From assembly GCA_017467105.1 (NCBI GenBank), contig JAFTSU010000026.1, positions 1-39,796 of the forward strand: a stretch of DNA of 39,796 nt, given 5' to 3'. Source of the DNA: Clostridia bacterium (GTDB taxonomy: Bacteria > Bacillota > Clostridia > Oscillospirales > CAG-272). This document shows positions 1 through 8,578 of this stretch, in pieces. The notes under the pieces are model-generated. The model saw only the letters and a list, made by a program, of their open reading frames with translations. It did no database searches and was not told the DNA's origin. A program made the position numbers and the translations under genes. The first letter of the stretch is position 1. Each line of letters begins with the position of its first letter.

Positions 1-2
1 AA

Positions 3-143
3 GCACCCTCCGGCGTCGTAATTTTTAATGGATTTAGTCAAAGCGAGTTGAAGCAAGATGCCGATCTTGCAAGACGAGATTTGCCCAAAGACGCAAAAAT
101 TGCTCGCCGCAGAGCGTATGCGTTCGACTCTCTTCGGCTATAG
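3..143 (+). other. unresolved open frame at window edge
   Basis: The third frame is open from the window edge to a TAG at 141-143 (46 codons). It could be the end of an upstream gene, but the translation resembles no family I recognise and it is not the C-terminus of ArgC or ArgB, the usual neighbours of argJ. It contains a perfect 7-bp hairpin (53-59 with 64-70, loop GCCG), which fits structured non-coding DNA as well as coding DNA. I leave it unassigned. Confidence 0.2.
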
Positions 144-191
144 CATCCCGGTATCACTTAGATCACTCACATAGCAATCATAAGTACATTA

Positions 192-213
192 TGCTACGGA
201 AAACTCTGTAGCA
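192..213 (+). promoter_or_regulatory. leader hairpin upstream of argJ
   Basis: TGCTACGGA (192-200) pairs with TCTGTAGCA (205-213) over 9 bp with one G-T wobble around an AAAC loop. No T-run follows, so it is not a standard intrinsic terminator. It lies 37 bases before the argJ start and before the ribosome binding site GGAGGA (235-240). I see no T-box sequence and no recognisable ArgR operator, so its role is unknown; it could protect the transcript or end an upstream transcript poorly. Confidence 0.35.
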
Positions 214-250
214 ATAAGACGAGATAACTTGATCGGAGGATTTAGTAATT

Positions 251-1459
251 ATGGCTATTAACGTTATTGAAGGAGGCGTATGCGCTCCTATTGGATTTCT
301 CAGAGCGGATATCTATTCCGGAATTGCAAAAAACAGCGATAAAAAGGATCTTGTGCTGATATACTCCAAAAAGCTGTCAAACGCCGCGGCTACGTACACA
401 GCTAACAGGATAAAAGCTGCTCCGATCACAGTTACAAGAGATAACCTCTCAAACGGTAGGGCTCAGGCAATTATCTGCAATAGCGGAAACGCAAACTCGT
501 GTAATAAAAACGGAATAGAGGTCGCCAAGGAAACTTGCGCCCTTATCGCTGAAGAATTAAAAATAGCAAAAAGCAACGTTATAGTTGCTTCAACCGGCGC
601 CATCGGTAAGTCAATGTCGATAGATCCGATCACGGCATCTGCCTCCGCGCTTGTCAGTACCCTCAAGGATATCGATAATAAAGCTACAATAGATGCAACA
701 ATACAAAATAAAGACGATAACGGTTTTTCCGTAAGCTTTGAGATAGGCGGTCAGATCTGCCGTATCGGCGGAACCTTCTGCGGATCTAATATGTCAGAAT
801 CGAATAATGCAACAAGACTCGTATTTATTACAACTGACTGCGATATTTCATCCGAATTACTGTCGTCTGCTTTGGAAGAGAGTGTACGTAAAATATTTAG
901 TATGCTGAGCATTAGCGACGAGTGCTCCACAAACGATATGATAGCTATAATGGCAAACGGCATGTCAAAAAATCCTCCTATTGCAAAAAAAGGTAAGGCT
1001 TATTCCGAATTCACCGCTGCGCTGAATTCAGTTTCTTTAAATCTATGTAAAAAAATCGCGGCAGACTCATCAGGAGCTACAAAGTTAATCGCTTGCTCCG
1101 TTATCGGTGCCAAAAACAATGCATGCGCTAAAAAGGTGGCAAAAAGCGTTGTTTCCTCATCTCTCGTTAAATGCGCGATGTTCTCCTCCCTTGCGGATTG
1201 GGGACGTATAATCACCGCTGTCGGCTGCACCGATACCGATGCTGACGTTTCAAAGCTCGATATCTCCTTCGTTTCGGGAAAGGGCGAGATCCCCGTTTGC
1301 TATAGCGGTGTGGGTGTGAACTTCTCTGAGGATTTTGCTAAAGAGATCTTATCAGAGGATGAGGTTACTATCGTTCTGAAGCTTGGTGACGGTTGCGGCA
1401 GCGCTGTTGCTTACGGATGCGATCTGTCATATGATTTTATTAAGATGAACAGCATATGA
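251..1459 (+). CDS. argJ: ArgJ-family ornithine acetyltransferase (divergent active site)
   Basis: ArgJ transfers acetyl from N-acetylornithine to glutamate (some members also use acetyl-CoA) in cytoplasmic arginine synthesis. The 402-residue length is normal. Family blocks are clear at the N-terminus (EGGV..P.GF, residues 7-16; NRIKAAPI, 52-59), in the oxyanion-hole region (STGAIG, 114-119), in ITTD (193-196), in STND (226-229) and at the C-terminus (GDGCGSAVAYGCDLSYDF). The expected self-cleavage site Ala-Thr is at 187-188 (NNATRL). However, the usual KGSGM..PNMATM block reads CGSNMSESNNATR, the usual TTDT block near residue 153 reads NKDD, and VDGDTSTND reads SDECSTND. The start has GGAGGA ten bases upstream. 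argF follows after 177 bases. The family call is firm; full catalytic competence is in doubt. Confidence 0.88.
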   Translation: MAINVIEGGVCAPIGFLRADIYSGIAKNSDKKDLVLIYSKKLSNAAATYTANRIKAAPITVTRDNLSNGRAQAIICNSGNANSCNKNGIEVAKETCALIAEELKIAKSNVIVASTGAIGKSMSIDPITASASALVSTLKDIDNKATIDATIQNKDDNGFSVSFEIGGQICRIGGTFCGSNMSESNNATRLVFITTDCDISSELLSSALEESVRKIFSMLSISDECSTNDMIAIMANGMSKNPPIAKKGKAYSEFTAALNSVSLNLCKKIAADSSGATKLIACSVIGAKNNACAKKVAKSVVSSSLVKCAMFSSLADWGRIITAVGCTDTDADVSKLDISFVSGKGEIPVCYSGVGVNFSEDFAKEILSEDEVTIVLKLGDGCGSAVAYGCDLSYDFIKMNSI

Positions 1460-1636
1460 CTTGCGCTTGTATAATCAGCTGCAGATCACGTATATTAATT
1501 AAGAAAAAGAGAAAAATATCTATCAAGGTCTCTGTAGCCATTTCGGTTTAATCCCGGAGAATTTAAAAATTATCGAGACTTAACCTCAACCTATCCAGGC
1601 GTTTGACTATGGATGACTTAAAGGAGTAATACACCA

Positions 1637-2632
1637 ATGAATAACGTAAATTTTTTGAAGGGTAAGGATTTTTTAAAGCTTCTGGATCTTTCCGGAGATG
1701 AAATTGGAGCTCTTATTGACCTTGCCGCCGATTTTAAAGAAAAAAAGAAAAAAGGTATCAGCCATAAGCTCTGCGAGGGAAAGAATATCGCTCTGATATT
1801 TGAGAAGACCAGCACCAGAACCAGATGCAGCTTTGAGGTTGCTGCCTACGATCTTGGCATGCACGTAACTTATCTGGATCCTACAGCTTCTCAGATAGGA
1901 AAAAAGGAGAGTATAGCGGATACCGCACGGGTTCTTTCGTCTATATATGACGGTATAGAATATCGAGGATTCGGCCAGGAGATCGTTGAAGATCTGGCTA
2001 AATATTCCGCTGTACCGGTATGGAACGGTCTTACTAATGAATTCCATCCGACTCAGATTCTCGCAGATTTTCTGACCATAAAGGAGCGTTTCGGCAAGCT
2101 GCGCGGTATCAAGCTCGTATATATGGGTGATGCAAGATATAATATGGGCAACTCCCTTATGGTAGGCTGTGCAAAGATGGGAATGGACTTCGTTGCTTGC
2201 GCTCCGAAGAAATATTTCCCCGATCAGTCTCTTGTTGATAAATGCAAAGAAATATCCAAGAATAGCGGAGGCAGTATCAATCTTGAGGATAACGTTGCAA
2301 AAGCACTCAAGGGCGCTGACGTAGTCTATACAGACGTTTGGGTCTCTATGGGAGAACCGGACGAGGTTTGGGAGGAGCGTATACGCGAGCTTTCTCCTTA
2401 CCAGGTCAATTCCGCAGCAATGAGTATAGCGGGCAAAAGCGCCGTATTTATGCACTGTCTGCCTGCATTCCACGATCTTAAAACAAAGATCGGCGCTGAG
2501 ATAAACGCTAAATTCGGTATTAACGAAATGGAAGTTACCGACGAGGTGTTCGAATCTGAGCAATCAATCGTCTTCGAAGAAGCGGAAAACAGAATGCATA
2601 CTATAAAGGCTGTCATGGCAGCTACTCTGTAA
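1637..2632 (+). CDS. argF: ornithine carbamoyltransferase
   Basis: It makes citrulline from ornithine and carbamoyl phosphate in the cytoplasm, the step that uses the ornithine ArgJ helps produce. The 331 residues carry the carbamoyl-phosphate site STRTR (59-63), HPTQ (137-140), the ornithine-binding SMGE loop (237-240) and HCLPA (273-277). SMGE and HCLPA separate it from aspartate carbamoyltransferase. The start is preceded by AAGGAG. A TATAAT lies in the 177-base gap after argJ (1470-1475) but has no convincing -35, so I cannot say whether argF is read with argJ. No hairpin terminator is visible in the gap that follows. A catabolic role cannot be excluded from sequence, but adjacency to argJ favours biosynthesis. 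Confidence 0.97.
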   Translation: MNNVNFLKGKDFLKLLDLSGDEIGALIDLAADFKEKKKKGISHKLCEGKNIALIFEKTSTRTRCSFEVAAYDLGMHVTYLDPTASQIGKKESIADTARVLSSIYDGIEYRGFGQEIVEDLAKYSAVPVWNGLTNEFHPTQILADFLTIKERFGKLRGIKLVYMGDARYNMGNSLMVGCAKMGMDFVACAPKKYFPDQSLVDKCKEISKNSGGSINLEDNVAKALKGADVVYTDVWVSMGEPDEVWEERIRELSPYQVNSAAMSIAGKSAVFMHCLPAFHDLKTKIGAEINAKFGINEMEVTDEVFESEQSIVFEEAENRMHTIKAVMAATL

Positions 2633-2712
2633 TTAAGCCTCCCTGTTTTTATATTATTTACATTTTCATAACAGACAGTTAACCGCTCTTTAGACGTCAT
2701 TTAAAGTTTAAG

Positions 2713-2721
2713 TGATATAAT
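2713..2721 (+). promoter_or_regulatory. extended -10 promoter of the HtrA-like gene
   Basis: TGATATAAT gives an extended -10 (TG at 2713-2714, TATAAT at 2716-2721) 34 bases before the protease start. The -35 is poor, as is common for extended -10 promoters. It suggests the protease is transcribed independently of argF. Confidence 0.5.
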
Positions 2722-2754
2722 CCTTATTACATAAACCAGAAAGGACAACTTTTT

Positions 2755-3999
2755 ATGAAAAAAACGGGTATAAGGCTGATCACATTTATTTGTGCGACCG
2801 TTTTGCTTTTCTCGATGACATCCTGCGGTTATTTATCTTTCCCCGACCTGAGCGGTGACAACTACTACGACGTTACTAGCAACGAGATAACTATAAACGG
2901 AGACAAGGGAAATACGGCGTATGCCTCCGCAGCAGGACTGCGAAGCGCGGTAAGCGTTTATTGCTCCTTTGAGGTGCAAACCGGAGGCAATTCCTTCTGG
3001 TCTCCTACACCTACAGTCAAGACGTACTACACAACAGGCTCCGGCGTTATTTACAGGCTGGAGGATAACGGTAGCGCCTTCATTATAACTAATTATCACG
3101 TTGTATATAACAACGCGTCACTTACCTCGGACGGCATAAGCGACAGTATATTCCTATATCTTTACGGTATGGAAAGCCAACAATACGCCATCAGCGCGTA
3201 TTTTGTCGGAGGATCAAGCGCGTATGACATTGCCGTACTTCGTGTTGATAGCTCTGAGGTGCTGCAAAACGCGATCGCAACCGGCGCTGCGGCTGCAGTC
3301 AAGGTGGGAGATTCAGATGATCTCGTTCCCGGTCAGCACACACTCGCGATAGGAAATCCTTCAAGCACCAATCTTGGCGGAATATCCGTTACGGAAGGTA
3401 TAGTCAGCGTTGATTCTGAATATATCACAATGTCATCTTCTGACGGAAGCGGAGATGCTACCTTCAGAGTAATACGAACTGATACAGCTATTAACTCAGG
3501 CAATTCCGGCGGTGGAATGTACAATCTTGACGGCGAGCTTGTTGGAATCGTGAACGCAAAGATCACCAGCTCCTCTATAGAGAATATCGGCTATGCTATT
3601 CCATCGAGCGTTGCCGCGGCTGTAGCCGATAATATAATCGATAATTGCTACGGCAAGGAGACAAGCGCGGTAAAGCGTGTACTGTTAGGTGTAACGCTGG
3701 CAGCATCCGGCTACTCGACTTATTACGACAGTGAAGCAGGTGTAATAAGAAAAGACGAGACCATCACCGTAACACAAGTCTCCGACGGCTATGCCGCAAG
3801 CGGTGTTCTGGAGGTCGGTGACGAGATAGTGAGGATCACCGTTAGCGAAAGATCGAAGGACGTCACCAGGCTCCACCACATAATAGATCTTATGCTTTAC
3901 GCCCGCGAGGGTCAAACGGTTACCGTGGAATATTTGAGAGATGGCGAAGCTCAAACCGCAACCTTTACGGTAAAATCATTATATATTACAGATTATTAA
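2755..3999 (+). CDS. HtrA/DegP-like serine protease, probable lipoprotein
   Basis: This is an S1C-type trypsin-fold protease with a C-terminal PDZ-like domain, expected to act outside the membrane in protein quality control. Residues 1-23 form a lipoprotein-type signal (lysines, hydrophobic core, MTS before Cys24). The triad is visible as His115 (TNYHVV), Asp158 (YDIAVL) and Ser251 (GNSGGG). A PDZ-like segment occupies about 310-408. Typical Firmicutes HtrA proteins are membrane-anchored by a transmembrane helix; here a lipid anchor at Cys24 is predicted instead. The gene stands alone, with AGAAAGGA before the start and a strong terminator overlapping its stop codon. The protease assignment is firm; the lipobox has Met at the -3 position, so the anchoring is slightly less sure. 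Confidence 0.9.
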   Translation: MKKTGIRLITFICATVLLFSMTSCGYLSFPDLSGDNYYDVTSNEITINGDKGNTAYASAAGLRSAVSVYCSFEVQTGGNSFWSPTPTVKTYYTTGSGVIYRLEDNGSAFIITNYHVVYNNASLTSDGISDSIFLYLYGMESQQYAISAYFVGGSSAYDIAVLRVDSSEVLQNAIATGAAAAVKVGDSDDLVPGQHTLAIGNPSSTNLGGISVTEGIVSVDSEYITMSSSDGSGDATFRVIRTDTAINSGNSGGGMYNLDGELVGIVNAKITSSSIENIGYAIPSSVAAAVADNIIDNCYGKETSAVKRVLLGVTLAASGYSTYYDSEAGVIRKDETITVTQVSDGYAASGVLEVGDEIVRITVSERSKDVTRLHHIIDLMLYAREGQTVTVEYLRDGEAQTATFTVKSLYITDY

Positions 4000-4038
4000 T
4001 TAAAGCACCCAAGGGAATTCCCCTTGGGTGCTTTAATT
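3998..4038. terminator. 18-bp bidirectional intrinsic terminator
   Basis: Bases 3998-4015 pair perfectly with 4021-4038 around an AATTC loop. The outer stem is A/T-rich on both sides, so either strand yields a U-rich tail. It overlaps the stop codon of the HtrA-like gene and also lies beyond the end of the ABC operon on the other strand. The 121 bases to 4160 hold nothing else I recognise. Confidence 0.88.
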
Positions 4039-4159
4039 ATGTGGATATTGAAATCCGGTTAAAAGCAACCATATTTACAGTAAAGTATCTGCTTAGAAAA
4101 ACGCAATCGCGATTCAACGTGACACGACTTGATTTACATTAAACTCATCAGGATGTAGT

Positions 4160-6124
4160 TTAATCAAGCTCCTTCTTTCCTGTATAGAGCTCGTAATATC
4201 TTCCCTTCATCGCCACGAGATCGTCGTGAGTTCCCCGTTCTATTATCTCGCCGCGCTCAAGAACCATGATCGCGTTAGCGTTACGGACCGTTGACAGTCT
4301 GTGAGCTATAACAAACGTCGTTCTGTCCTTCATAAGTCGATCCATACCGCGCTCAATGTGTCTCTCTGTTCTGGTATCAACAGAGGAGGTTGCTTCATCA
4401 AGAACCAATATAGGCGCTTTGGAAAGAGCGGCACGCGCAATATTAAGCAGCTGACGCTGCCCCTGCGAAAGATTTGCTCCGTCACCCTCAAGCACGGTGT
4501 CGTAGCCGTTCTCAAGTCTCGTGATAAAGCTGTGCGCGCTAGCTGTTTTTGCAGCGGCAATAACCTCTTCATCCGTTGCGTCCAGTCTGCCGTATCGAAT
4601 ATTCTCCATTACAGTTCCGGTAAATAAATGAGTATCCTGCAAAACCATAGCTATATTTTTGCGTAGATGATCACGTCTGAATGATTTCAGCGGCTTGCCG
4701 TCTATCGTGATCTCTCCCTCCTCTATATCGTAAAAGCGATTAAGAAGATTTGTAACCGTGGTTTTTCCGGCGCCGGTCGAGCCGACAAAGGCAATCTTTT
4801 GACCCGGTTTTGCGTATAGAGAGATGTTTTTCAACACCGTTTTATCGGGATTGTAGCCAAAGGTTACGTTATTCATTATTACGTGACCCTTAATCTCATC
4901 TGTAATAGCATCATCAGCGTCATCTGTCTCCGGTGTCTCGTCGATAATATTAAATACCCGCTCTGCGCCTGCTAAAGCTGCAAACAGAGTAGAAACCTGC
5001 ATTGAAAGCTGATTTATAGGCATTGAAAACTGTTTGGAATAGTTAGCAAAGGCGGAAAGCTCACCCGGAGTAAATGCGGTAGTAACTATAAGGATACCAC
5101 CTACGCCAAGAGTAACAGCGTAGGATATGAGGCTGATGTTGTGCATTATAGGACCTGTTACACCGCCCCAGAACTGAGCCTTCTCGTGCTTGTATCTAAG
5201 GTCCTCATTTATAAGCTCCATCTCCTCTACGCACTCATCCTCATGATTGAAGACTTTAATTACCTTCTGACCGCTGATCGTCTCCTCAATATATCCATTA
5301 ACTGCGCCAAGCGCCGCCTGGCCGGCTCCGTAATACTTCGCGGAGTTCTTTCCGATAATGCCAACAGCATATATCAGAAGAGGCACGAACACGACGGTTA
5401 CAACCGTGAGCCATACGTTCGTTGTAAGCATAAACAAAAAGGTACCTATAAGGCTAATGGATCCGCTGACGATTGACGTTAAGGAATTACTCAACATAAC
5501 GTCAATATTATCAACATCATTGGTAAATCTGCTCATCAGCTCACCTGTCGGTCTACCGTCAAAATATCTGACCGGTAAGGTCTGAAGCTTGGTGAAAAGA
5601 TCGTTACGAATATTCTGAATTGCGTTCATAGTAACCGTGAGCATAAGTCTGCCCTGCAGATAATTACCGAGAGCCGCTATAGCATAAACCGAACCAAGAA
5701 CTATAAGAGCGGCAAACACGTAAACGGTAACCTCGGCTACCGTATTCTGCATAAGACTCTGTACAAAAGGAGTTGAAGCAAACGACTCAATAACGCTATC
5801 GGCAAGCTCGGCTATACGTGATGGCTCCAAAACAGCATTCGGATTTACAGCAAGAGTAATACGGTTGATTATCGGTACTATCATATATCCGCCAACAAGA
5901 GTTGACACCGTAGTAAGTATCATGCACACAAGAACGAGACAGAGCCGTGCCCAATACTTACTTACGTACGATAATAGCCTGAGTACCGTTTTCTTGACGT
6001 CCTTAGGCTTTCCTTTTGCTATTCCGCGAGGACCGCCCCTGCCAGGTCCTCCACCTCTGAGTGATTCGCCGTGGGAGACGCTGTTGTACTGCGCTCTTAA
6101 TTTTTCAAGTGATCTTGCAGCCAT
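4160..6124 (-). CDS. ABC exporter half-transporter, canonical ATPase subunit
   Basis: This membrane exporter has six transmembrane helices (about 55-390) fused to an ATPase domain. Walker A is GSTGAGKTT (448-456), the catalytic glutamate is E577 in LDEATS and the switch histidine is H608 (IAHR). The signature is LSQGQ (552-556), not LSGGQ. The protein is 654 residues, longer than usual because of a Gly/Arg-rich N-terminal extension (about 24-34) before the first helix. It starts two bases after the partner gene, with AAGGAGG overlapping the partner's end, so the two are surely co-made and likely form a heterodimer of the BmrCD/LmrCD/EfrAB kind. Multidrug or peptide export is inferred from the family and the adjacent MarR regulator; the substrate is unknown. 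Confidence 0.92.
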   Translation of the reverse strand: MAARSLEKLRAQYNSVSHGESLRGGGPGRGGPRGIAKGKPKDVKKTVLRLLSYVSKYWARLCLVLVCMILTTVSTLVGGYMIVPIINRITLAVNPNAVLEPSRIAELADSVIESFASTPFVQSLMQNTVAEVTVYVFAALIVLGSVYAIAALGNYLQGRLMLTVTMNAIQNIRNDLFTKLQTLPVRYFDGRPTGELMSRFTNDVDNIDVMLSNSLTSIVSGSISLIGTFLFMLTTNVWLTVVTVVFVPLLIYAVGIIGKNSAKYYGAGQAALGAVNGYIEETISGQKVIKVFNHEDECVEEMELINEDLRYKHEKAQFWGGVTGPIMHNISLISYAVTLGVGGILIVTTAFTPGELSAFANYSKQFSMPINQLSMQVSTLFAALAGAERVFNIIDETPETDDADDAITDEIKGHVIMNNVTFGYNPDKTVLKNISLYAKPGQKIAFVGSTGAGKTTVTNLLNRFYDIEEGEITIDGKPLKSFRRDHLRKNIAMVLQDTHLFTGTVMENIRYGRLDATDEEVIAAAKTASAHSFITRLENGYDTVLEGDGANLSQGQRQLLNIARAALSKAPILVLDEATSSVDTRTERHIERGMDRLMKDRTTFVIAHRLSTVRNANAIMVLERGEIIERGTHDDLVAMKGRYYELYTGKKELD

Positions 6125-6126
6125 TT

Positions 6127-7875
6127 TTACGCCTCCTTTTTATCCATTTGAGAATAATAAATTTCACTATACTCGGAGTTATTTTCAAGCAGATATTCGT
6201 GTTCTCCGATTCCTGTTATCCTTCCGTCATTCATAACTATTATCATATCAGCGTCCTTGACGGAGGATATACGCTGCGCAATGATTATTTTTGTGCAATC
6301 GGGAAGATCGTTTTTCAGAGCATCTCTGATCTGAGCCTCAGTAGCAGTATCTACCGCGCTTGTTGAGTCATCGAGGATCAGGATCTTCGGCTTTTTCAAT
6401 AGCGCTCTGGCTATGCACAGCCTCTGCTTCTGACCTCCGGAAAGGTTCATACCACCCTTATCCAGCGTGGTTTCGTAGCCGTCATTAAATGTAGATACGA
6501 ATTTGTGAGCGGCGGAATGCTCTGCGGCGAGCTGCATTTCCTCGTCAGTCGCCTCGCTGTCACCCCACCGAAGATTATCGGCAATAGAACCGGAGAATAA
6601 CAGGTTCTTCTGAAGCACCATACCTATTCCAAGTCTGAGATTTTCAAGAGAGTAGCTCTTTACGTTGATTCCGTCTATCAAAACCTCGCCGGAGTCCACG
6701 TCGTATAGTCTTGGTATCATCGAAACAAGTGTGGTCTTACCACATCCGGTAGAACCGATAATACCAACCGTTGAGCCCGCAGGTATTTCTACATTAATAT
6801 TATCAAGCACAGGCTCCTCGCTGTTTTTATAATATCTGTAGCTTACGTTTCTGAAGGTTACGCTTCCCTTTTCGATATGCCTAAGAGCATCACAGCCTGA
6901 CACATCGGTAATATCTATCTGCTCATCAAGAACCTCACATATTCTCTTTCCCGATGCCATTGCCCTCGAAAAGTTCATAAGAAGCATTGTAACCATCATA
7001 AGAGATGAAAGTATCTGAGTCGTATAAGTGATAAACGCGGAAAGATCTCCTACCTGCATACCGCCCACAAGCGTCTGCTCATCAAGAACTATACCGTGAC
7101 CTATCCAAATTACAGCAATTACTGTTGCATACATAAATGCGCTCATTATAGGTCCCATTAGTATGACCATTTTGATAGCGTGCATCGCCGTATCCTTCAG
7201 GTCCTTGTTATCTCTGGCAAACTTCTCTTTTTCGAAATCCTCTCTCACAAACGATTTAACTACTCTGACATTCGTTACGTTCTCGCGAACTGTGGAATTC
7301 AGCTTATCGATCTTCTTCTGCATAAGTCCGAATCTGGGGAAGCTTATTCTTATAATCAGGAAGATGACCAAAATCATAAGTGGCATAGTTACAGCGAGAA
7401 CTACCGAAAGAGAGGGCTTCAGAGCAATTGCCATAATTATTCCGCCGATAAACATACCGGGAGATCTCAAAGCCATACGTAAGAGCATATTAACGAAATT
7501 CTGCAGCTGAGTTACGTCATTCGTCATTCTGGTGACGAGAGATCCTGTGGAGAATTTATCAATGTTGGAAAATGAAAACTGCTGTATCTTAGCATACATA
7601 TCGCGTCTGAGATCCGCGGCGAAGTTTACCGATGCCTTTGAGCCGTAATATGCTCCGGCAACGCCGCCCGCCATCATAGTAAGCGCAATACCGATCAGAA
7701 TAGCGGCGTAGCCTACGCTTGATTGCCAGGTCAGCTTATCCTTAAGTCCGTCGTTGATGATCATAGCGAGAACCAGTGGCATAAACATCTCTCCGATCAC
7801 CTCAATGACCATTCCCAACGGTCCCAGAATAAAGGACTTAAGATAGGGCTTAACGTATTTCATCCATCTTTTCAT
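6127..7875 (-). CDS. ABC exporter half-transporter, degenerate ATPase subunit
   Basis: This is the partner half-exporter of 582 residues: six transmembrane helices (about 15-305) followed by an ATPase domain with Walker A GSTGCGKTT (374-382) and signature LSGGQ (478-482). The Walker B end reads LDDSTS, placing Asp503 where the catalytic glutamate should be, and the switch histidine is Gln534 (IAQR). These changes mark the non-hydrolysing site of heterodimeric exporters. In the dimer that site would be completed by the atypical LSQGQ signature of the partner, so all the departures fall in one composite site. The start overlaps the marR stop by ATGA, with AGGAAG upstream. Drug efflux is the likely role; the substrate is not readable. 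Confidence 0.93.
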   Translation of the reverse strand: MKRWMKYVKPYLKSFILGPLGMVIEVIGEMFMPLVLAMIINDGLKDKLTWQSSVGYAAILIGIALTMMAGGVAGAYYGSKASVNFAADLRRDMYAKIQQFSFSNIDKFSTGSLVTRMTNDVTQLQNFVNMLLRMALRSPGMFIGGIIMAIALKPSLSVVLAVTMPLMILVIFLIIRISFPRFGLMQKKIDKLNSTVRENVTNVRVVKSFVREDFEKEKFARDNKDLKDTAMHAIKMVILMGPIMSAFMYATVIAVIWIGHGIVLDEQTLVGGMQVGDLSAFITYTTQILSSLMMVTMLLMNFSRAMASGKRICEVLDEQIDITDVSGCDALRHIEKGSVTFRNVSYRYYKNSEEPVLDNINVEIPAGSTVGIIGSTGCGKTTLVSMIPRLYDVDSGEVLIDGINVKSYSLENLRLGIGMVLQKNLLFSGSIADNLRWGDSEATDEEMQLAAEHSAAHKFVSTFNDGYETTLDKGGMNLSGGQKQRLCIARALLKKPKILILDDSTSAVDTATEAQIRDALKNDLPDCTKIIIAQRISSVKDADMIIVMNDGRITGIGEHEYLLENNSEYSEIYYSQMDKKEA

Positions 7876-8351
7876 ATAGGTTCATTCTTCCTTTCGTTAG
7901 TATTGGAATCCGAAGAGGCCAGGCTCAACCTGATATTATTCTGAAGCTTCTCGAGGCACTTTATATAAGCGGATATTTCCTCATCGCTGAAGTTAGCAAA
8001 CATAGCCCTGTCTGCCTCGGAGAAAAGCTTTTTAGTCTTGTTTACCACGTCTCTTCCCTTTTCGGTAATCTCAATCTCGTAAAACCTGTTATCGTGCCCA
8101 GGCTTTCGAGCAATGTACCCATCCTGCTCTATCTTCTTTAACGCGCCCGTAACTGCAGCGGGAGTTATGTCAAGATGCTCGGCAAGCTCCTTCTGCGACG
8201 GAAGCGTCCCGTGTCTTGCAAGATGCATAAGTATTCTGTGCTGCGTCCGATGAATGCCGATATTACGCACGCGACTGTCAATCATCGCCTTGTGCATACG
8301 GTCGGTTCTGATCATCATATCAACAGCTTGAATAAGTTTATCGTCTCTCAT
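7872..8351 (-). CDS. MarR-family transcriptional regulator
   Basis: A 159-residue winged-helix dimeric repressor. The DNA-reading helix region is LAEHLDITPAAVTGALKKI, followed by the wing around KPGHDNRFYEIEIT. I chose the ATG at 8351 rather than the one at 8369 because GGAAGGAAGG sits at the right distance before it. Its end overlaps the first ABC gene by four bases, so it heads the efflux operon. A sigma-A promoter and a palindrome just downstream of the -10 suggest it represses its own operon and is released by a small-molecule ligand, as is usual for this family. The ligand is unknown. Confidence 0.93.
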   Translation of the reverse strand: MRDDKLIQAVDMMIRTDRMHKAMIDSRVRNIGIHRTQHRILMHLARHGTLPSQKELAEHLDITPAAVTGALKKIEQDGYIARKPGHDNRFYEIEITEKGRDVVNKTKKLFSEADRAMFANFSDEEISAYIKCLEKLQNNIRLSLASSDSNTNERKNEPI

Positions 8352-8372
8352 AGCCGTCCTTCCTTCCAATTC

Positions 8373-8401
8373 GTTAATTACTTAATAGTTAACCACTTAA
8401 T
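8373..8401 (-). promoter_or_regulatory. putative MarR operator
   Basis: A 21-base near-palindrome (8373-8393) pairs GTTAA with TTAAC and most inner bases. The half-site ACTTAAT occurs at 8380-8386 and again at 8395-8401, 15 bases apart. It lies directly downstream of the -10 of the marR promoter, so a bound dimer would block transcription. The position and symmetry fit MarR autorepression; binding itself is inferred. Confidence 0.6.
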
Positions 8402-8402
8402 T

Positions 8403-8430
8403 ATTATACCCTATAAAGTGAAAAAGTCAA
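8403..8430 (-). promoter_or_regulatory. sigma-A promoter of the marR-ABC operon
   Basis: Read on the minus strand, TTGACT (8425-8430) and TATAAT (8403-8408) are separated by 16 bases. The transcript would start near 8397, inside the putative operator. Confidence 0.82.
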
Positions 8431-8531
8431 GTTTTAACATCATTTCTTTACAATTTATATACATTTATTTTAAGTGTGATTTATTTGCCGATTGATACAG
8501 TATTTTTTCGTTCTTATTTAAATTAACGGTA

Positions 8532-8560
8532 TTGATTTTTATCAGATGATATGATAAAAT
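8532..8560 (+). promoter_or_regulatory. promoter of the Nudix gene
   Basis: TTGATT (8532-8537) and TAAAAT (8555-8560) have a 17-base spacer, with TG one base before the -10 (extended -10). The ribosome binding site GAGGTGA follows shortly before the ATG at 8579. Confidence 0.7.
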
Positions 8561-8578
8561 AATTATTGAGGTGACAGA

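Noticed and set aside
1673-2563. Long 296-residue open frame antisense to argF
   Set aside because: It lies wholly within a clear argF gene, has no ribosome binding site and no recognisable motif; it is a shadow of the codon pattern.
4160-8369. Mobile resistance cassette
   Set aside because: The marR-ABC operon has no flanking repeats, transposase or shift in codon style; it looks like a resident efflux operon.
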